NCBI GenBank assembly: GCA_964502735.1
Contig: CAZCYD010000010.1
Location: forward strand, 6,855-70,854
Length of the DNA stretch: 64,000 nucleotides
From: JACKAN01 sp964502735
GTDB taxonomy: Bacteria; Bdellovibrionota; Bdellovibrionia; Bdellovibrionales; UBA1609
Direction of reading: 5' to 3'
The notes under the pieces: generated by a model
The model's database searches: none
Told to the model about the DNA's origin: nothing
Seen by the model: the letters and a program-made list of their open reading frames with translations, nothing else
Translations under genes and position numbers: made by a program
Shown: positions 50,170 through 58,814 of the stretch, piece after piece
Layout of the letters: each line of letters opens with the position of its first letter
Numbering within the stretch: the first letter of the stretch is position 1

Positions 50170-51681
50170 TTAAAAGGAAGATTTTGCTTTTAAATGAGTC
50201 AAATCTAATTGATTAAGTTCATTTATGGACCAGTCCGTAAACTCTAAATTTTCAAGCATGCTAAAATGAATTTCTCCAAGAGGAATGATGTAATACTCAT
50301 CAAGAAGGTGTTTGATGATTTCTGAGCAATATTGTTTTTTATTCTTTTCAGAGGTTGATTTCTTGAGGTTTTCTAACTTTTTATGGAACTTAGGATCATT
50401 GAGTTTTATGTAGTTTTCTGAATGGTCTTTTTCAAAAATTTCTACACCAGCTAAACAGGTCGGACGATCTAAGCTAATTCCTTTTCTAAAAATTTCTGGG
50501 GGGTTGTGCTTTAACTGTCTTAGGTAAATACCGTCCTCTTGTGGAGAGAGTTCTAGATTGATATTTAGGTTTTTTTTCCACTGATGTTGAACCCATTCCA
50601 TAGACTTGGCAATGTCATCCCCTCCCAGTTTACTGTAGTGAATTTTCACATTCTTGAGGGTTGTGAATGATTTCTTTAAAGCCAATTTTGCAAGCTTAGG
50701 GTCGAAGTTGTAACAAGGAGTAAAACTCATTAATTGACTTGGCAGAGATGGGCATCCGGGCCGTCCTTTTGCCATTAAAATATTTTGAAGTTGAATGTAA
50801 TTCAGAGACAAAGCGAGGGCTTTTCTTAAGTTCTTATCATTTCGAAATTGAGGACCAAATCCTATGTAGTCAAATCGAGCAACGGGCACTTGAAAAAAAC
50901 CAGGGGTGTTTTTATATTTTGGAATGTTCGAGCTAGAAAGACGTCTCAAAAAGCTCATTTTTTTTGACTCATAGACTCGCAACGCCGTACTGTCTTCTTC
51001 AATTAGCATAATTTCGACTGATGGGTACACGTAGTCTTGATTGGGATAATGTGGATTTCTCACTAAATGGATGAGTTTTCCCGGCGTCCAAGTTTTAAAC
51101 ATATAGGGTCCATTAACAACAAGTTTGTGCGCGTCCTCTCGTTTTGGAAAACTAGGGGAGTAAATGGGGGATAAGGCCGGGTAAATTAGGTTGTACAGAA
51201 ACTCAGAGTCTTCCTTGTCAAATTCAAATACAAGCTGATGATCACTAGGAGCCCTTACTCCTAAAGACTGAGGTGGTAGTTCTCCAAGGAGAATCTTTTT
51301 TGCATTTTTTAGATTTAATAAAAATTCAGAATGAGGACTTTTAGTTTCTGGAGATAGTATTCTTTGAAAAGCAACTACATATTGCTGCGCTTTTATATCT
51401 TTTCCATTACTCCATTTGATAAGAGGATTTAATTCGCATAGAATTCTCTTATTGTTTTGGTACACACAAGACTTCGCTCCTTCAGGGATGAGCCCCATAT
51501 TTGTGTCATAGCGAAAGAGAGAGCGATAGGTATTTGAAAGCAAATAACTGCCAGAAGACCCCCTTGATAGGGCGGGATCAAGACTATGTGGCTCTGAAAG
51601 TAATTGAAACGAAAAGTTTCCTGCAACACTTTTGCAACATATTAAGAAAATAAAAAAAAATGCAGGCGCAGATCGATTCAT
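50170..51681 (-). CDS. Peptide-type ABC transporter substrate-binding protein (SBP family 5)
   Basis: A 503-residue exported protein with signal MNRSAPAFFFIFLICCKSVAG. It has the OppA-like features: SEPHSLDPALSRG near the start, YDTNMGLIPEGAKSC, WSNGKDIKAQQYVVAFQRILSPETKSP, and GPYMFKTWTPGKLIHLVRNPHYP. It should bind oligopeptides or similar solutes in the periplasm. No permease or ATPase gene is next to it, so it may work with a transporter elsewhere. A lipidation site is possible at the ICC residues but not certain. Convergent with the SLT gene. Confidence 0.88.
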   Translation of the reverse strand: MNRSAPAFFFIFLICCKSVAGNFSFQLLSEPHSLDPALSRGSSGSYLLSNTYRSLFRYDTNMGLIPEGAKSCVYQNNKRILCELNPLIKWSNGKDIKAQQYVVAFQRILSPETKSPHSEFLLNLKNAKKILLGELPPQSLGVRAPSDHQLVFEFDKEDSEFLYNLIYPALSPIYSPSFPKREDAHKLVVNGPYMFKTWTPGKLIHLVRNPHYPNQDYVYPSVEIMLIEEDSTALRVYESKKMSFLRRLSSSNIPKYKNTPGFFQVPVARFDYIGFGPQFRNDKNLRKALALSLNYIQLQNILMAKGRPGCPSLPSQLMSFTPCYNFDPKLAKLALKKSFTTLKNVKIHYSKLGGDDIAKSMEWVQHQWKKNLNINLELSPQEDGIYLRQLKHNPPEIFRKGISLDRPTCLAGVEIFEKDHSENYIKLNDPKFHKKLENLKKSTSEKNKKQYCSEIIKHLLDEYYIIPLGEIHFSMLENLEFTDWSINELNQLDLTHLKAKSSF

Positions 51682-51800
51682 GTTAGGAATAGTATTCCTT
51701 ATAGGAGAATAATCAAGAAAAAATCTGTATCATTTTGATCTTCAGGCTGTCTCAGATTCTTCCGATAGCGTAGAATGTAGAATAGATTTGAGGGTGTTTT

Positions 51801-52352
51801 ATGAATTTCTCGATTTTAATTTTAGTTTTTACCACTTTGATTATAGGAGTTGGTTGTTCTACGGGATCTGATGGATCTCTATTTGGTGAAATTAACTCTA
51901 AGAGTTGTCTGGACTCCAAGGATGAGGTCTGTTTTTCTGAAAACCGTGATTTTTTAAGTTTGGATTCTTCTGTGCGAAATATCAAACTAAAACCTAATCA
52001 GGTGAATTTCAACTTGGGAGGGGAGTGCAATGAGGGAGGATTTCCTTTAAACAGAATTGATTGGCACATTATGAGTGAAGCCGGTGCAGAAGTTATTGTT
52101 AACTCCCTTGGAAAAACACAGCCAGAAACAGTTTGTGGTGATGTGCAATCGTTATATAGAAACTCACAAGGAGCTTCTGATGGTCTTGGAAATGCGCCTG
52201 GAACTTGTGTGAGCGGACGGTACAATTTAAAAATTAATTTACCAATGCCTCTTACAAAAAGTTATGTCTTGTTTATGTGTATTACGGGGTATAATTCTGA
52301 TACTCAGTACAACATGAGCGGAAGCACCTTGAATATTAGTCTTGAGCCTTAA
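51801..52352 (+). CDS. Lipoprotein of unknown function
   Basis: A 183-residue lipoprotein with signal MNFSILILVFTTLIIGVGC (C19) and GAGGG near the ATG. The mature domain is beta-rich with several cysteines (SCLDS, EVCFSE, GGECNEGG, TVCGD, GTCVSGRY, LFMCITG), and has the patterns RIDWHIMSEAG and CVSGRYNLKINLPM. It may be surface exposed. No family recognised. It is convergent with the PotD-like gene downstream. Confidence 0.78.
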   Translation: MNFSILILVFTTLIIGVGCSTGSDGSLFGEINSKSCLDSKDEVCFSENRDFLSLDSSVRNIKLKPNQVNFNLGGECNEGGFPLNRIDWHIMSEAGAEVIVNSLGKTQPETVCGDVQSLYRNSQGASDGLGNAPGTCVSGRYNLKINLPMPLTKSYVLFMCITGYNSDTQYNMSGSTLNISLEP

Positions 52353-52370
52353 GGAAATATTTTTTGAGCT

Positions 52371-52385
52371 ATTGCAAATTAGGGC
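52371..52385 (+). repeat. Truncated REP-like copy (ATTGCAAATTAGGGC)
   Basis: Fifteen bases identical to the 5' part of the repeat at 44380-44395; the match ends at GGGC. It begins 18 nt after the lipoprotein stop (52352) and ends at the stop codon of the converging PotD-like gene at 52386, so it lies between the two ends. Confidence 0.5.
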
Positions 52386-53444
52386 TTACTCTTGAGCGTT
52401 TTCACTAGATTCCGAAAGATCAGAGAATATTGTTTTTAAGCTCATGGTCCAAGCCTTCGAGTTGTAGAGTGTATCTAAGGGGAAATAAATTTTTGATACA
52501 GGTATTTGTCTTAAGTAGTTTGCTGATTGGTAATAGTTTTCTTCTAACACTGTTACTGACGAAAGGCTCTCTCTATTTATTAAGGACTTTTGAGTAGGAA
52601 GTGAGAGTAAAAAATCAATGAATTGATAAGTTTTGTCTTTAGTTTCTCCTAATTGGGTAATGCTTATAAAGTTTAACCAAAGGAGTCCTCCGGAATCGGG
52701 TATAAAAAAATGCAAGTTAGGGTGAGATGATACTGTCTTTGAGTACTCTCCGTTGCTCAAGCCTACATAGTGACTTAAGTGCTGAGGGCTCAGATATTTA
52801 TAAAATGAAATGTGTGAAGATATACTTTTTAAAATCTCGTGGATTTGTTTGTACTTTTCGTTTTGGATCCAATGTTTTATTTCAGGAAATGTATTGTATA
52901 AATAGTAATAAAAATAATCATAGTCTTTTGAGAAGAAAAATATTGATCCCTCATTTCTCATTAAATCATATTTACTTAAATTGTAATTCATTTCATTTTT
53001 ATAGGTCGAGTAACCATTAATTCCCCATGAGTACGGAATAGACTTTCTTGAGTTGTACTTTTGTGAAGGCCAAAAGTCGGCTTGGATATTTTGGGTATTT
53101 TTTAATTTTTGATATCTAATTGTCTGTAAGTTGTTAGATTGAAGAATCTGATTTGCAAAGTAAGACTTGTAAAACAAGAGGTCATAGCTGTTAACTTCTA
53201 ATAAATCGAGAAAATGATCAATATCATCAGCGATAGTGACAGTGACAGAAATTTTAATCTTTAAAGCCTTTTCGGCAGTGGGGTGTATAGATTGGGGAAA
53301 TGAGTCTTTAAGGCTCAATATTCGGATATGGTGGGGCAAATGGGAACTCAGTCTTGTCTGTTCAGATTCATAAATTCCCCACCACAATCCTAGCATAAAA
53401 GAGAAAAAACCTGTGATAAAAAAAGTTCTGAGAAGGGGATTCAT
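52386..53444 (-). CDS. Periplasmic PotD-like substrate-binding protein
   Basis: A 352-residue exported protein with an N-terminal hydrophobic anchor (LLRTFFITGFFSFMLGLWWGIY). The sequence YDLLFYKSYFANQILQSNNLQTIRYQKLKN resembles the spermidine/putrescine-binding (PotD) family, and IPYSWGINGYSTYKNEMNY and NLHFFIPDSGGLLWLNFISI are further matches. Length is usual. The anchor is uncleaved or a long signal. It is isolated from permease genes. Ligand unknown; polyamine is a family-based guess. Confidence 0.68.
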   Translation of the reverse strand: MNPLLRTFFITGFFSFMLGLWWGIYESEQTRLSSHLPHHIRILSLKDSFPQSIHPTAEKALKIKISVTVTIADDIDHFLDLLEVNSYDLLFYKSYFANQILQSNNLQTIRYQKLKNTQNIQADFWPSQKYNSRKSIPYSWGINGYSTYKNEMNYNLSKYDLMRNEGSIFFFSKDYDYFYYYLYNTFPEIKHWIQNEKYKQIHEILKSISSHISFYKYLSPQHLSHYVGLSNGEYSKTVSSHPNLHFFIPDSGGLLWLNFISITQLGETKDKTYQFIDFLLSLPTQKSLINRESLSSVTVLEENYYQSANYLRQIPVSKIYFPLDTLYNSKAWTMSLKTIFSDLSESSENAQE

Positions 53445-53502
53445 AGATTGATTATGAGCAATAGACTTAATGAAGTCTATTGGAAATACCCAAAAAAATG
53501 TC

Positions 53503-53646
53503 TAGTAATACCAATTCCAAAAAATAATTGTCTAAATTTTGTGAATACCCCTCACGCGCAGTTCCGCAGCCTTGAGGCTGCGGCTGTTTGAGCATGAGGG
53601 GTATTCACAAAATTTAGACAATTATTTTTTGGAATTGGTATTACTA
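53503..53646. repeat. Large palindrome, copy 2 (52-bp perfect arms, 40-nt core)
   Basis: Left arm 53503-53554 and right arm 53595-53646 are perfect reverse complements. The core has CCGCAGCC-TTGA-GGCTGCGG in its middle, with GCGCAGTT and CTGTTTGAGCA beside it, the same layout as copy 1. Of about 45 shared arm positions roughly seven differ between the copies, always compensated on the other side. It lies 14 nt after the stop of the minus-strand vWA gene and before the next minus-strand gene, the same setting as copy 1. Confidence 0.95.
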
Positions 53647-53659
53647 CCAGTCCAAGGTC

Positions 53660-54727
53660 TCACTGTCCTACAGCTATAGGATCGTAAATAATGTTGATGT
53701 CAGCTCCTTGAGGAGGTATAGCTGAGCCAAAAAATATTACGCTATTATTTTCTGAGTTGTATTGCCATCCATTTTTAGGCGAGTCATCAGGAGACACTTC
53801 AGGAATAAGTTTCTTATTTACATAAACTTGTAGTGTTTCAGGTTGTGGTTTTCGAGATAAGTAAAACTGCGTTGCCAGTTGAATAATTCCTTCAGAAATT
53901 AGGTCTAACGTTACAGCAAAGTCGTCACATAAGCTGCCTTTTTTTCCTCCCGTTATATCTACGAGTTGCTCATACCTAACTCCAATGCGCCTTCCTGTGA
54001 ACTGATCATTCAAAAATTTTCTACAGTTTTCATCGAATATCGCCATTGCCGACACACTGTATTTTTTAAAATCTGGAGAAGATAGAGTTATCTCATCTAG
54101 ATAATCAACATAGTCTTGAACGGGAATTATTGATGAATGGTTTATGTCTCTTATATAGTTTAGTCCAACATGCGAGAGATCATCTTCATCGCTAACAATA
54201 ATTACCGCTAAGAAGCTATCCGGTCTCAAAAATCCAGTATTTAAGGGATTGTCTAGAGCTGCTTGAAAGCTAGAAAAGGCTCGTTCGTCTCCATTTCCAT
54301 AAATGCCCTGCAATACATTTATTAAAAATACGCTCTCAAAATCAGGAGTTTGAGGGGTTACAATTGGGTAGCCTGTAAATGAAGTTTGTGCCGTCCCATC
54401 TCGAAATAAAGACAATGACGTATTACTGTTGTACAAATCGATATAGGCATCGGTAGTGGTAACAGCCATTTGAAAGTCGTAGCCACGATCTCTGAAACCA
54501 TCAATAAATTTCTCAAAATTTTCAACCAGTAGGTCTTGCGAGGTTCTCATGCTGCCTGAATTGTCTATAACCCACAATATATCAATCTTTGTATTCACTT
54601 CGTTAGTACTTTGAAGAAAAGTGTCATTGTCTGCCAAAAGTTAAAAAGACGGGTCTGGCTCCGTACATCTTATTAGCCCTATGGCTAATATAATAAGCCC
54701 AAAGATCTTCATTGATCCAGTTTTCAT
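53660..54727 (-). pseudogene. vWA-domain lipoprotein gene with an in-frame TAA after the signal peptide
   Basis: The vWA domain is clear: KIDILWVIDNSGSMRTSQ with the DxSxS metal site, and VIIVSDEDDLS later; the C-terminus has an Ig-like tail. Upstream in the same frame is a lipoprotein-like signal (MKTGSMKIFGLIILAIGLIRC, with strong GGAGGAGAAG ribosome site) starting at 54727. Between them lies TAA (54641-54643), eight codons after the cysteine. The remaining open frame could restart at a TTG (54637), but without a signal. I read it as a lipoprotein of about 355 residues broken by a nonsense change. The region around the TAA (CGGAGCCAGACCCG) resembles the REP-like motif, so insertion is possible. 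Confidence 0.7.
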
Positions 54728-55063
54728 CTTCTCCTCCAACATTGTTTCTAAATCCAATATTAATTTTCCGTGAAAATTTAGACAGGAGGGTACATGAGCA
54801 AGTGAACTCCCACAGATAATTAAAATATCGTCAATTGCGAGCAGGACTTAAATCCTGAAGAGGTGAAGTTCGCTTCCTGCAAGAGTTTGATTTTACAAGT
54901 TTTAATGCCAAAGGGCATTCAAGTATTTATCTAACTTATTGATTTCACTAAGCAATAAAAATGTCATATTTTTCTGATTTGCTAAAAAGATATACAAAAA
55001 AATTGGAAATATCAGTTGTGATTTGAGTTAATTTGTCAAACTTTTAAACTGCTACTTTCCGCT
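54728..55063. other. Intergenic region, no gene seen
   Basis: This 336-nt AT-rich stretch shows no open frame with a ribosome site, no tRNA and no clear terminator. A weak hairpin GGTGAAGTTCGCTTCC lies near 54861. It should hold the promoter of the vWA gene. Confidence 0.5.
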
Positions 55064-56281
55064 TTAAGCAGCGAGTTTTTTTGAGCTGTGTATTTGTTCA
55101 ATCATTTTTATTAACGACTGGCTAGGATTTGTAGTTCGAATTTTTTCAGAGATAGAGGTGTCGATAGGGTCTTGAGCGAGTCGTTTTTTAACAGTCAGCT
55201 CTAAGTCTTTTGTGCTAAATTTCGATGGCCTAAAAATAGAAGCTAAATTGTTTTTCTCAAGTAAGTCGGCGTATAACCACTGGTCATAGTTTTCTGGAAA
55301 TGCCAATATAGGGACTCCCCCTGCTAGGGCTTGGTGAGAACCGGGGCTTCCTCCGTTTCCGATGTACAGCTGGCATTGAGATATGATTTCTCCATCAGGA
55401 AGATAGGGGGCCCAGTGTAAATTAGGGTAATATGAAGAGGTAAATGGGCGACCGGAACTGGAGAAAATAACTTCGTAGTCACGATTAGAAGTGAGTGTCT
55501 TCAGAATCTTATGACATACATGGAGAGGGCCTGAAGATCCGAGAGACAGGTAAATCCAAGGTTTGTTTCTATTTAGGGAGTCCCACCATTTTGGTTTTTC
55601 ACAAGGGTAAGAGAAAAGAAGTGGACCCAAGAAACTATGATTATCTGGCAGATCTAGATGCGGCGTAAATTCAGGAATGTCAAAGTAGGCAACAAATTGT
55701 CCTGAAGTATAAAGGTCAGACAAAGTCGGGATTTGACTTAAGTTTTGTCGCGAGCGAATTTTGTTGAAGGGCGCTATTATGGCCTTTTGATAGCGATCCT
55801 TTAACAGAATAAATAGTAGAGTTCCTAATTTCATTCCGACCATCTTTATAAGATCAACTTCTGGAATAATTTTCGAATCTTTATCGTAGAGTGGACTCCA
55901 AGTAATATTGTTAAGAGTGATGTGAGGAATTTTTTGTTTTTCAGTAGTAATTGATAAACTTAATCGCATGTCGTCGATAACCAAGTCGGGTTTGATTCTT
56001 TTGATAATTTCTTCATCTTTTTGGATGTTATTTAAAATTACTTTTTCGGTGAATGGTAGACGCCCCTTTTTTAGTTTATTTAAAAACAGCAAGGGGGAAA
56101 TGCTTCCTTCAAGAAGGTAAAAGGGTATCTCAGGACTCATTTTTATAAGGGGGCTTTGTTGGGTGCAGGCGAAGTGGACATCGTATCCTTTGTGGAATAG
56201 GTCCTGTGCTAATTTAAAAGGTCTAAATATATGTGAAGAAGTTAGACCTTCACTAAAAAAAAGAATTCTAGGTCGAGACAT
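55064..56281 (-). CDS. Glycosyltransferase, GT1/MGT type
   Basis: A 405-residue GT-B fold glycosyltransferase. The N-terminus is RPRILFFSEGLTSSHIFRPFKLAQDLFHKGYDVHFAC, typical of MGT/UGT proteins, and the C-terminal nucleotide-sugar-binding region reads YIGNGGSPGSHQALAGGVPILAFPENYDQWLYADLL. It should transfer a sugar to a lipid or small molecule at the cytosolic face. The frame extends to 56389, overlapping the preceding gene by 19 nt, from a GTG; I preferred the ATG at 56281 because the family N-terminus begins there, though its ribosome site is weak. Confidence 0.85.
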   Translation of the reverse strand: MSRPRILFFSEGLTSSHIFRPFKLAQDLFHKGYDVHFACTQQSPLIKMSPEIPFYLLEGSISPLLFLNKLKKGRLPFTEKVILNNIQKDEEIIKRIKPDLVIDDMRLSLSITTEKQKIPHITLNNITWSPLYDKDSKIIPEVDLIKMVGMKLGTLLFILLKDRYQKAIIAPFNKIRSRQNLSQIPTLSDLYTSGQFVAYFDIPEFTPHLDLPDNHSFLGPLLFSYPCEKPKWWDSLNRNKPWIYLSLGSSGPLHVCHKILKTLTSNRDYEVIFSSSGRPFTSSYYPNLHWAPYLPDGEIISQCQLYIGNGGSPGSHQALAGGVPILAFPENYDQWLYADLLEKNNLASIFRPSKFSTKDLELTVKKRLAQDPIDTSISEKIRTTNPSQSLIKMIEQIHSSKKLAA

Positions 56282-56370
56282 AATATAACATCGAAGATTA
56301 GTCAGAAAATCTTCAGAAGATTTTTGACAAGAATGAGCATTTTGCAGCGGACCTTTGTCCAAAAAAAATA

Positions 56371-57216
56371 TTAAATTGTTTGAAGGCACTCACTTTGAAG
56401 AGCTTTAATACGTATGGGAGTTATCCATTCGGGGTCTAGGTAGTAATCTTGTACGCCTAAGGTCTGGAAAATGGCTTTGTTTTTTAAAATTAAGGACTGA
56501 TAAAAGCGCATGAGTCTATGTAGATCCTGGTGTAGCCAGAGTCTTGTGAACTTGTCCATACTGTCTCGCTCAAGCTCCAGTCTTTCTGTCAGGGTTAACA
56601 CAAGCTCTTTTGACTCACCTATTAGGAATTTAAGAATTAAAGACTTTAGTGTGTCATCAAAAGGTTGTACTAAGTGAAAACTTTTTGGCATTAGATTTTT
56701 ATTGAATGGAGAGGGCCATTCCATGGCCGAGCCACCGCTATAATTAAACCTCAACCAACGCAGTAGTGAGGAGTAGGCAAAGTGAACGGGGAGTTTGCCT
56801 CTAAAGGCTCCCAAGGTAAACTCCGCATTATGGTCTGGTTTTATTGATAAACTCATTCGTAACAATTTTTTTTCAATAGAAAGGTTTAAATAGTAGTAAT
56901 TATGGCTGTCAAAGTTCTCAAAGGCGAAATGACAGGGCACCTCCTGCATTAATCTTTGATATAACCTCTGAGTCTCATCTGTGTTTACACAATTACACCA
57001 ATTGATTTCATGAATTTGATTGGGAATATTCATATTCAATTTTGAATTAGTGCTCGAAAGATAATCTCTTAATAGAAGTAGTTTTAATCGGAGGTTTTTG
57101 GAGTGGCCTATAAGCAAGGGTTTCTTTCTGGAATCACTCATCCAAAAGACTCCGGCACCATCCGGAACTCTGCGAAAAAACTCAGGGCCAAATCTTTTGT
57201 CAAAACGTGTGTGCAA
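56371..57216 (-). CDS. GIY-YIG-like nuclease-fold protein
   Basis: A 281-residue protein whose N-terminus resembles the UvrC-type GIY-YIG domain: VPDGAGVFWMSDSRKKPLLIGHSKNLRLKLLLLRDYL (the GVY...YVGKAKNLRxR pattern, here GVF...LIGHSKNLRLK). The next region (NWCNCVNTDETQRLYQRLMQEV) parallels the UvrC segment before the Tyr-rich loop. The Tyr of the YIG part is replaced by I, so catalytic activity is uncertain. The rest is helical and unknown. It ends near the glycosyltransferase start on the same strand, so the two could be co-transcribed. Possible role in DNA repair or nucleic acid binding, by family only. Confidence 0.6.
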   Translation of the reverse strand: MHTRFDKRFGPEFFRRVPDGAGVFWMSDSRKKPLLIGHSKNLRLKLLLLRDYLSSTNSKLNMNIPNQIHEINWCNCVNTDETQRLYQRLMQEVPCHFAFENFDSHNYYYLNLSIEKKLLRMSLSIKPDHNAEFTLGAFRGKLPVHFAYSSLLRWLRFNYSGGSAMEWPSPFNKNLMPKSFHLVQPFDDTLKSLILKFLIGESKELVLTLTERLELERDSMDKFTRLWLHQDLHRLMRFYQSLILKNKAIFQTLGVQDYYLDPEWITPIRIKALQSECLQTI

Positions 57217-57446
57217 GCTGTTTACTCTCTTGTTTTGTACATTAACTATAAGCGTAAAATTGTTCCACGACTAAAGTTAGTGATCAATCTTGAAAATTAA
57301 GTTTATGTAACGTTGCGAAAATGATTGAATATTATTATATGTAAATTTTACCATATAGCTTGTGGGGGGGCGATGCAAACATGAGGCTTGCAAGAAGCAG
57401 GGAGGCTTCCATCGTCCTTTTTATTTTTTAAGAGAACTGTCTTATC

Positions 57447-58814
57447 TCAAAGACGCCGCAGAATTTTTACGTTGGGGCTCAGATTGAGTGTTTCGCTGTC
57501 AATATTAATACAACGGTCCTTAGCCGTTAGTTCCTGTAAAAGCTGATTGGTCCTATGAACTGACATTCTGAGTCGGTTAAAGTGCTCAGGACTGTAATGG
57601 TTGTTCCAAATATTTTTAATTGCGTCTTCAATGGACCAATGGGGCTTATCTGCAAGAAGTCTTAGTAGGTTTAGAGTTTGCTTCTTTCTCGATATGTCAA
57701 CTCGCTTGGTTTGAAATGAGAGATATCTTTTTTCATCATTTATTTCAAGATGAGTAGTTTTGTTTTCTTGAAAACTTTGATTGCGTTTTATCCAGAAAGA
57801 CCTGTCTTCACTACTGAAACCAGAAATTATAAGTGCAAACTTGTTTTGGTGTTCCTCTCTTATATTCTGTTTAGAAGACCTGATAGAATACAAGTTAAGG
57901 AGCCTTAGGAAAGACCCGAGCGGGACCTCTCTGGCCACATCAGTTAATGTAAAGTTTGAGTCGTCCTCTTCGCCATTAAATTTGATCAATTCAGCAACAG
58001 TTTTTTCATATATATTAAATGAAGAGGTTAACTCGCTACCAATGTTGAGAATATCTAGTGATAGATCAAATTGTTTAAGTAGAACTTCCTCTAAAAAATC
58101 CACATAGAACAGTCTTTTGTCATGAGAGGGCACCTGTTTGTTTTTTAGAGCTTTGTCGACTCTTTTCCACGCGTGTTCGTACCCAATTAGATTTAACTCC
58201 GCCAACATCAGGCTATGTTCTATTTCAGTTTTTATATATAATGATTCTTGGCTAAGGTTGCAGCTTAAAAGTTGAGTATAAAGTTGACTGAGTTCTGTGT
58301 CCTCAGGCAAGAGGCTTTTTAATCTTAAAAGTTGGGGGCTTATCAAATAATAGTATCTTGTTCCTGTTCGACATTCTGGACGGCTATATAGATTTTTATA
58401 GATTGCCAAGGCCTGGCCTAAACGCCCTTCTTCTTCTAAGAATTTAGATAAACTAAGATAACACGTAAAGTTGGTATCAAAACTTAAATCTTGTGCGTGA
58501 TTATTCAATAATTCTTGCATTCGCTGGTAGGATTCTCTCCAGGACTGGATGTCGTCGAGTTGATAGTGTGTGCAAGCTAGATCTCGATATATTTGTACAT
58601 TCTCACCATAGTTAAGTGCCTTTTCAAGAGTCATTTTGGCTTTTTGGGGTGCCCCCAGTGCCGCAAAAGCCATGCCTTGAAAATGAAGTAAAATTCTTTG
58701 TCCACTCAAACCAAGTTGCCCAAATGAGGGCGGAAAGTTGATGATCTGCTTGAATTTTTCACTTCGAAAAATTTCAGATAGAGTTTTTTCATAGTTCGAG
58801 AGGCTATCACTCAT
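57447..58814 (-). CDS. TPR and winged-helix regulator-like protein
   Basis: A 455-residue cytosolic protein. It is helical with TPR-like repeats (for example AFAALGAPQKAKMTLEKALNYG and LGQALAIYKNLYSR) over the first 280 residues. The C-terminal 90 residues look like a winged-helix DNA-binding domain (SRKKQTLNLLRLLADKPHWSIEDAIKNIWNNHYSPEHFNRLRMSVHRTNQLL). TPR plus OmpR-like DNA-binding domain recalls SARP/BTAD-type regulators in reverse order. Its ATG overlaps the stop of the upstream exported protein gene by one base (TAATG), so it is translated with it. It may sense a partner and control genes; targets are unknown. Confidence 0.7.
   Translation of the reverse strand: MSDSLSNYEKTLSEIFRSEKFKQIINFPPSFGQLGLSGQRILLHFQGMAFAALGAPQKAKMTLEKALNYGENVQIYRDLACTHYQLDDIQSWRESYQRMQELLNNHAQDLSFDTNFTCYLSLSKFLEEEGRLGQALAIYKNLYSRPECRTGTRYYYLISPQLLRLKSLLPEDTELSQLYTQLLSCNLSQESLYIKTEIEHSLMLAELNLIGYEHAWKRVDKALKNKQVPSHDKRLFYVDFLEEVLLKQFDLSLDILNIGSELTSSFNIYEKTVAELIKFNGEEDDSNFTLTDVAREVPLGSFLRLLNLYSIRSSKQNIREEHQNKFALIISGFSSEDRSFWIKRNQSFQENKTTHLEINDEKRYLSFQTKRVDISRKKQTLNLLRLLADKPHWSIEDAIKNIWNNHYSPEHFNRLRMSVHRTNQLLQELTAKDRCINIDSETLNLSPNVKILRRL

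Noticed and set aside
48929..53646. The palindromes as integron attC sites or CRISPR repeats
   Set aside because: No conserved RYYYAAC/GTTRRRY ends, no cassette array, no integrase, and the two copies are far apart with unrelated spacing; arms are perfect, unlike attC.
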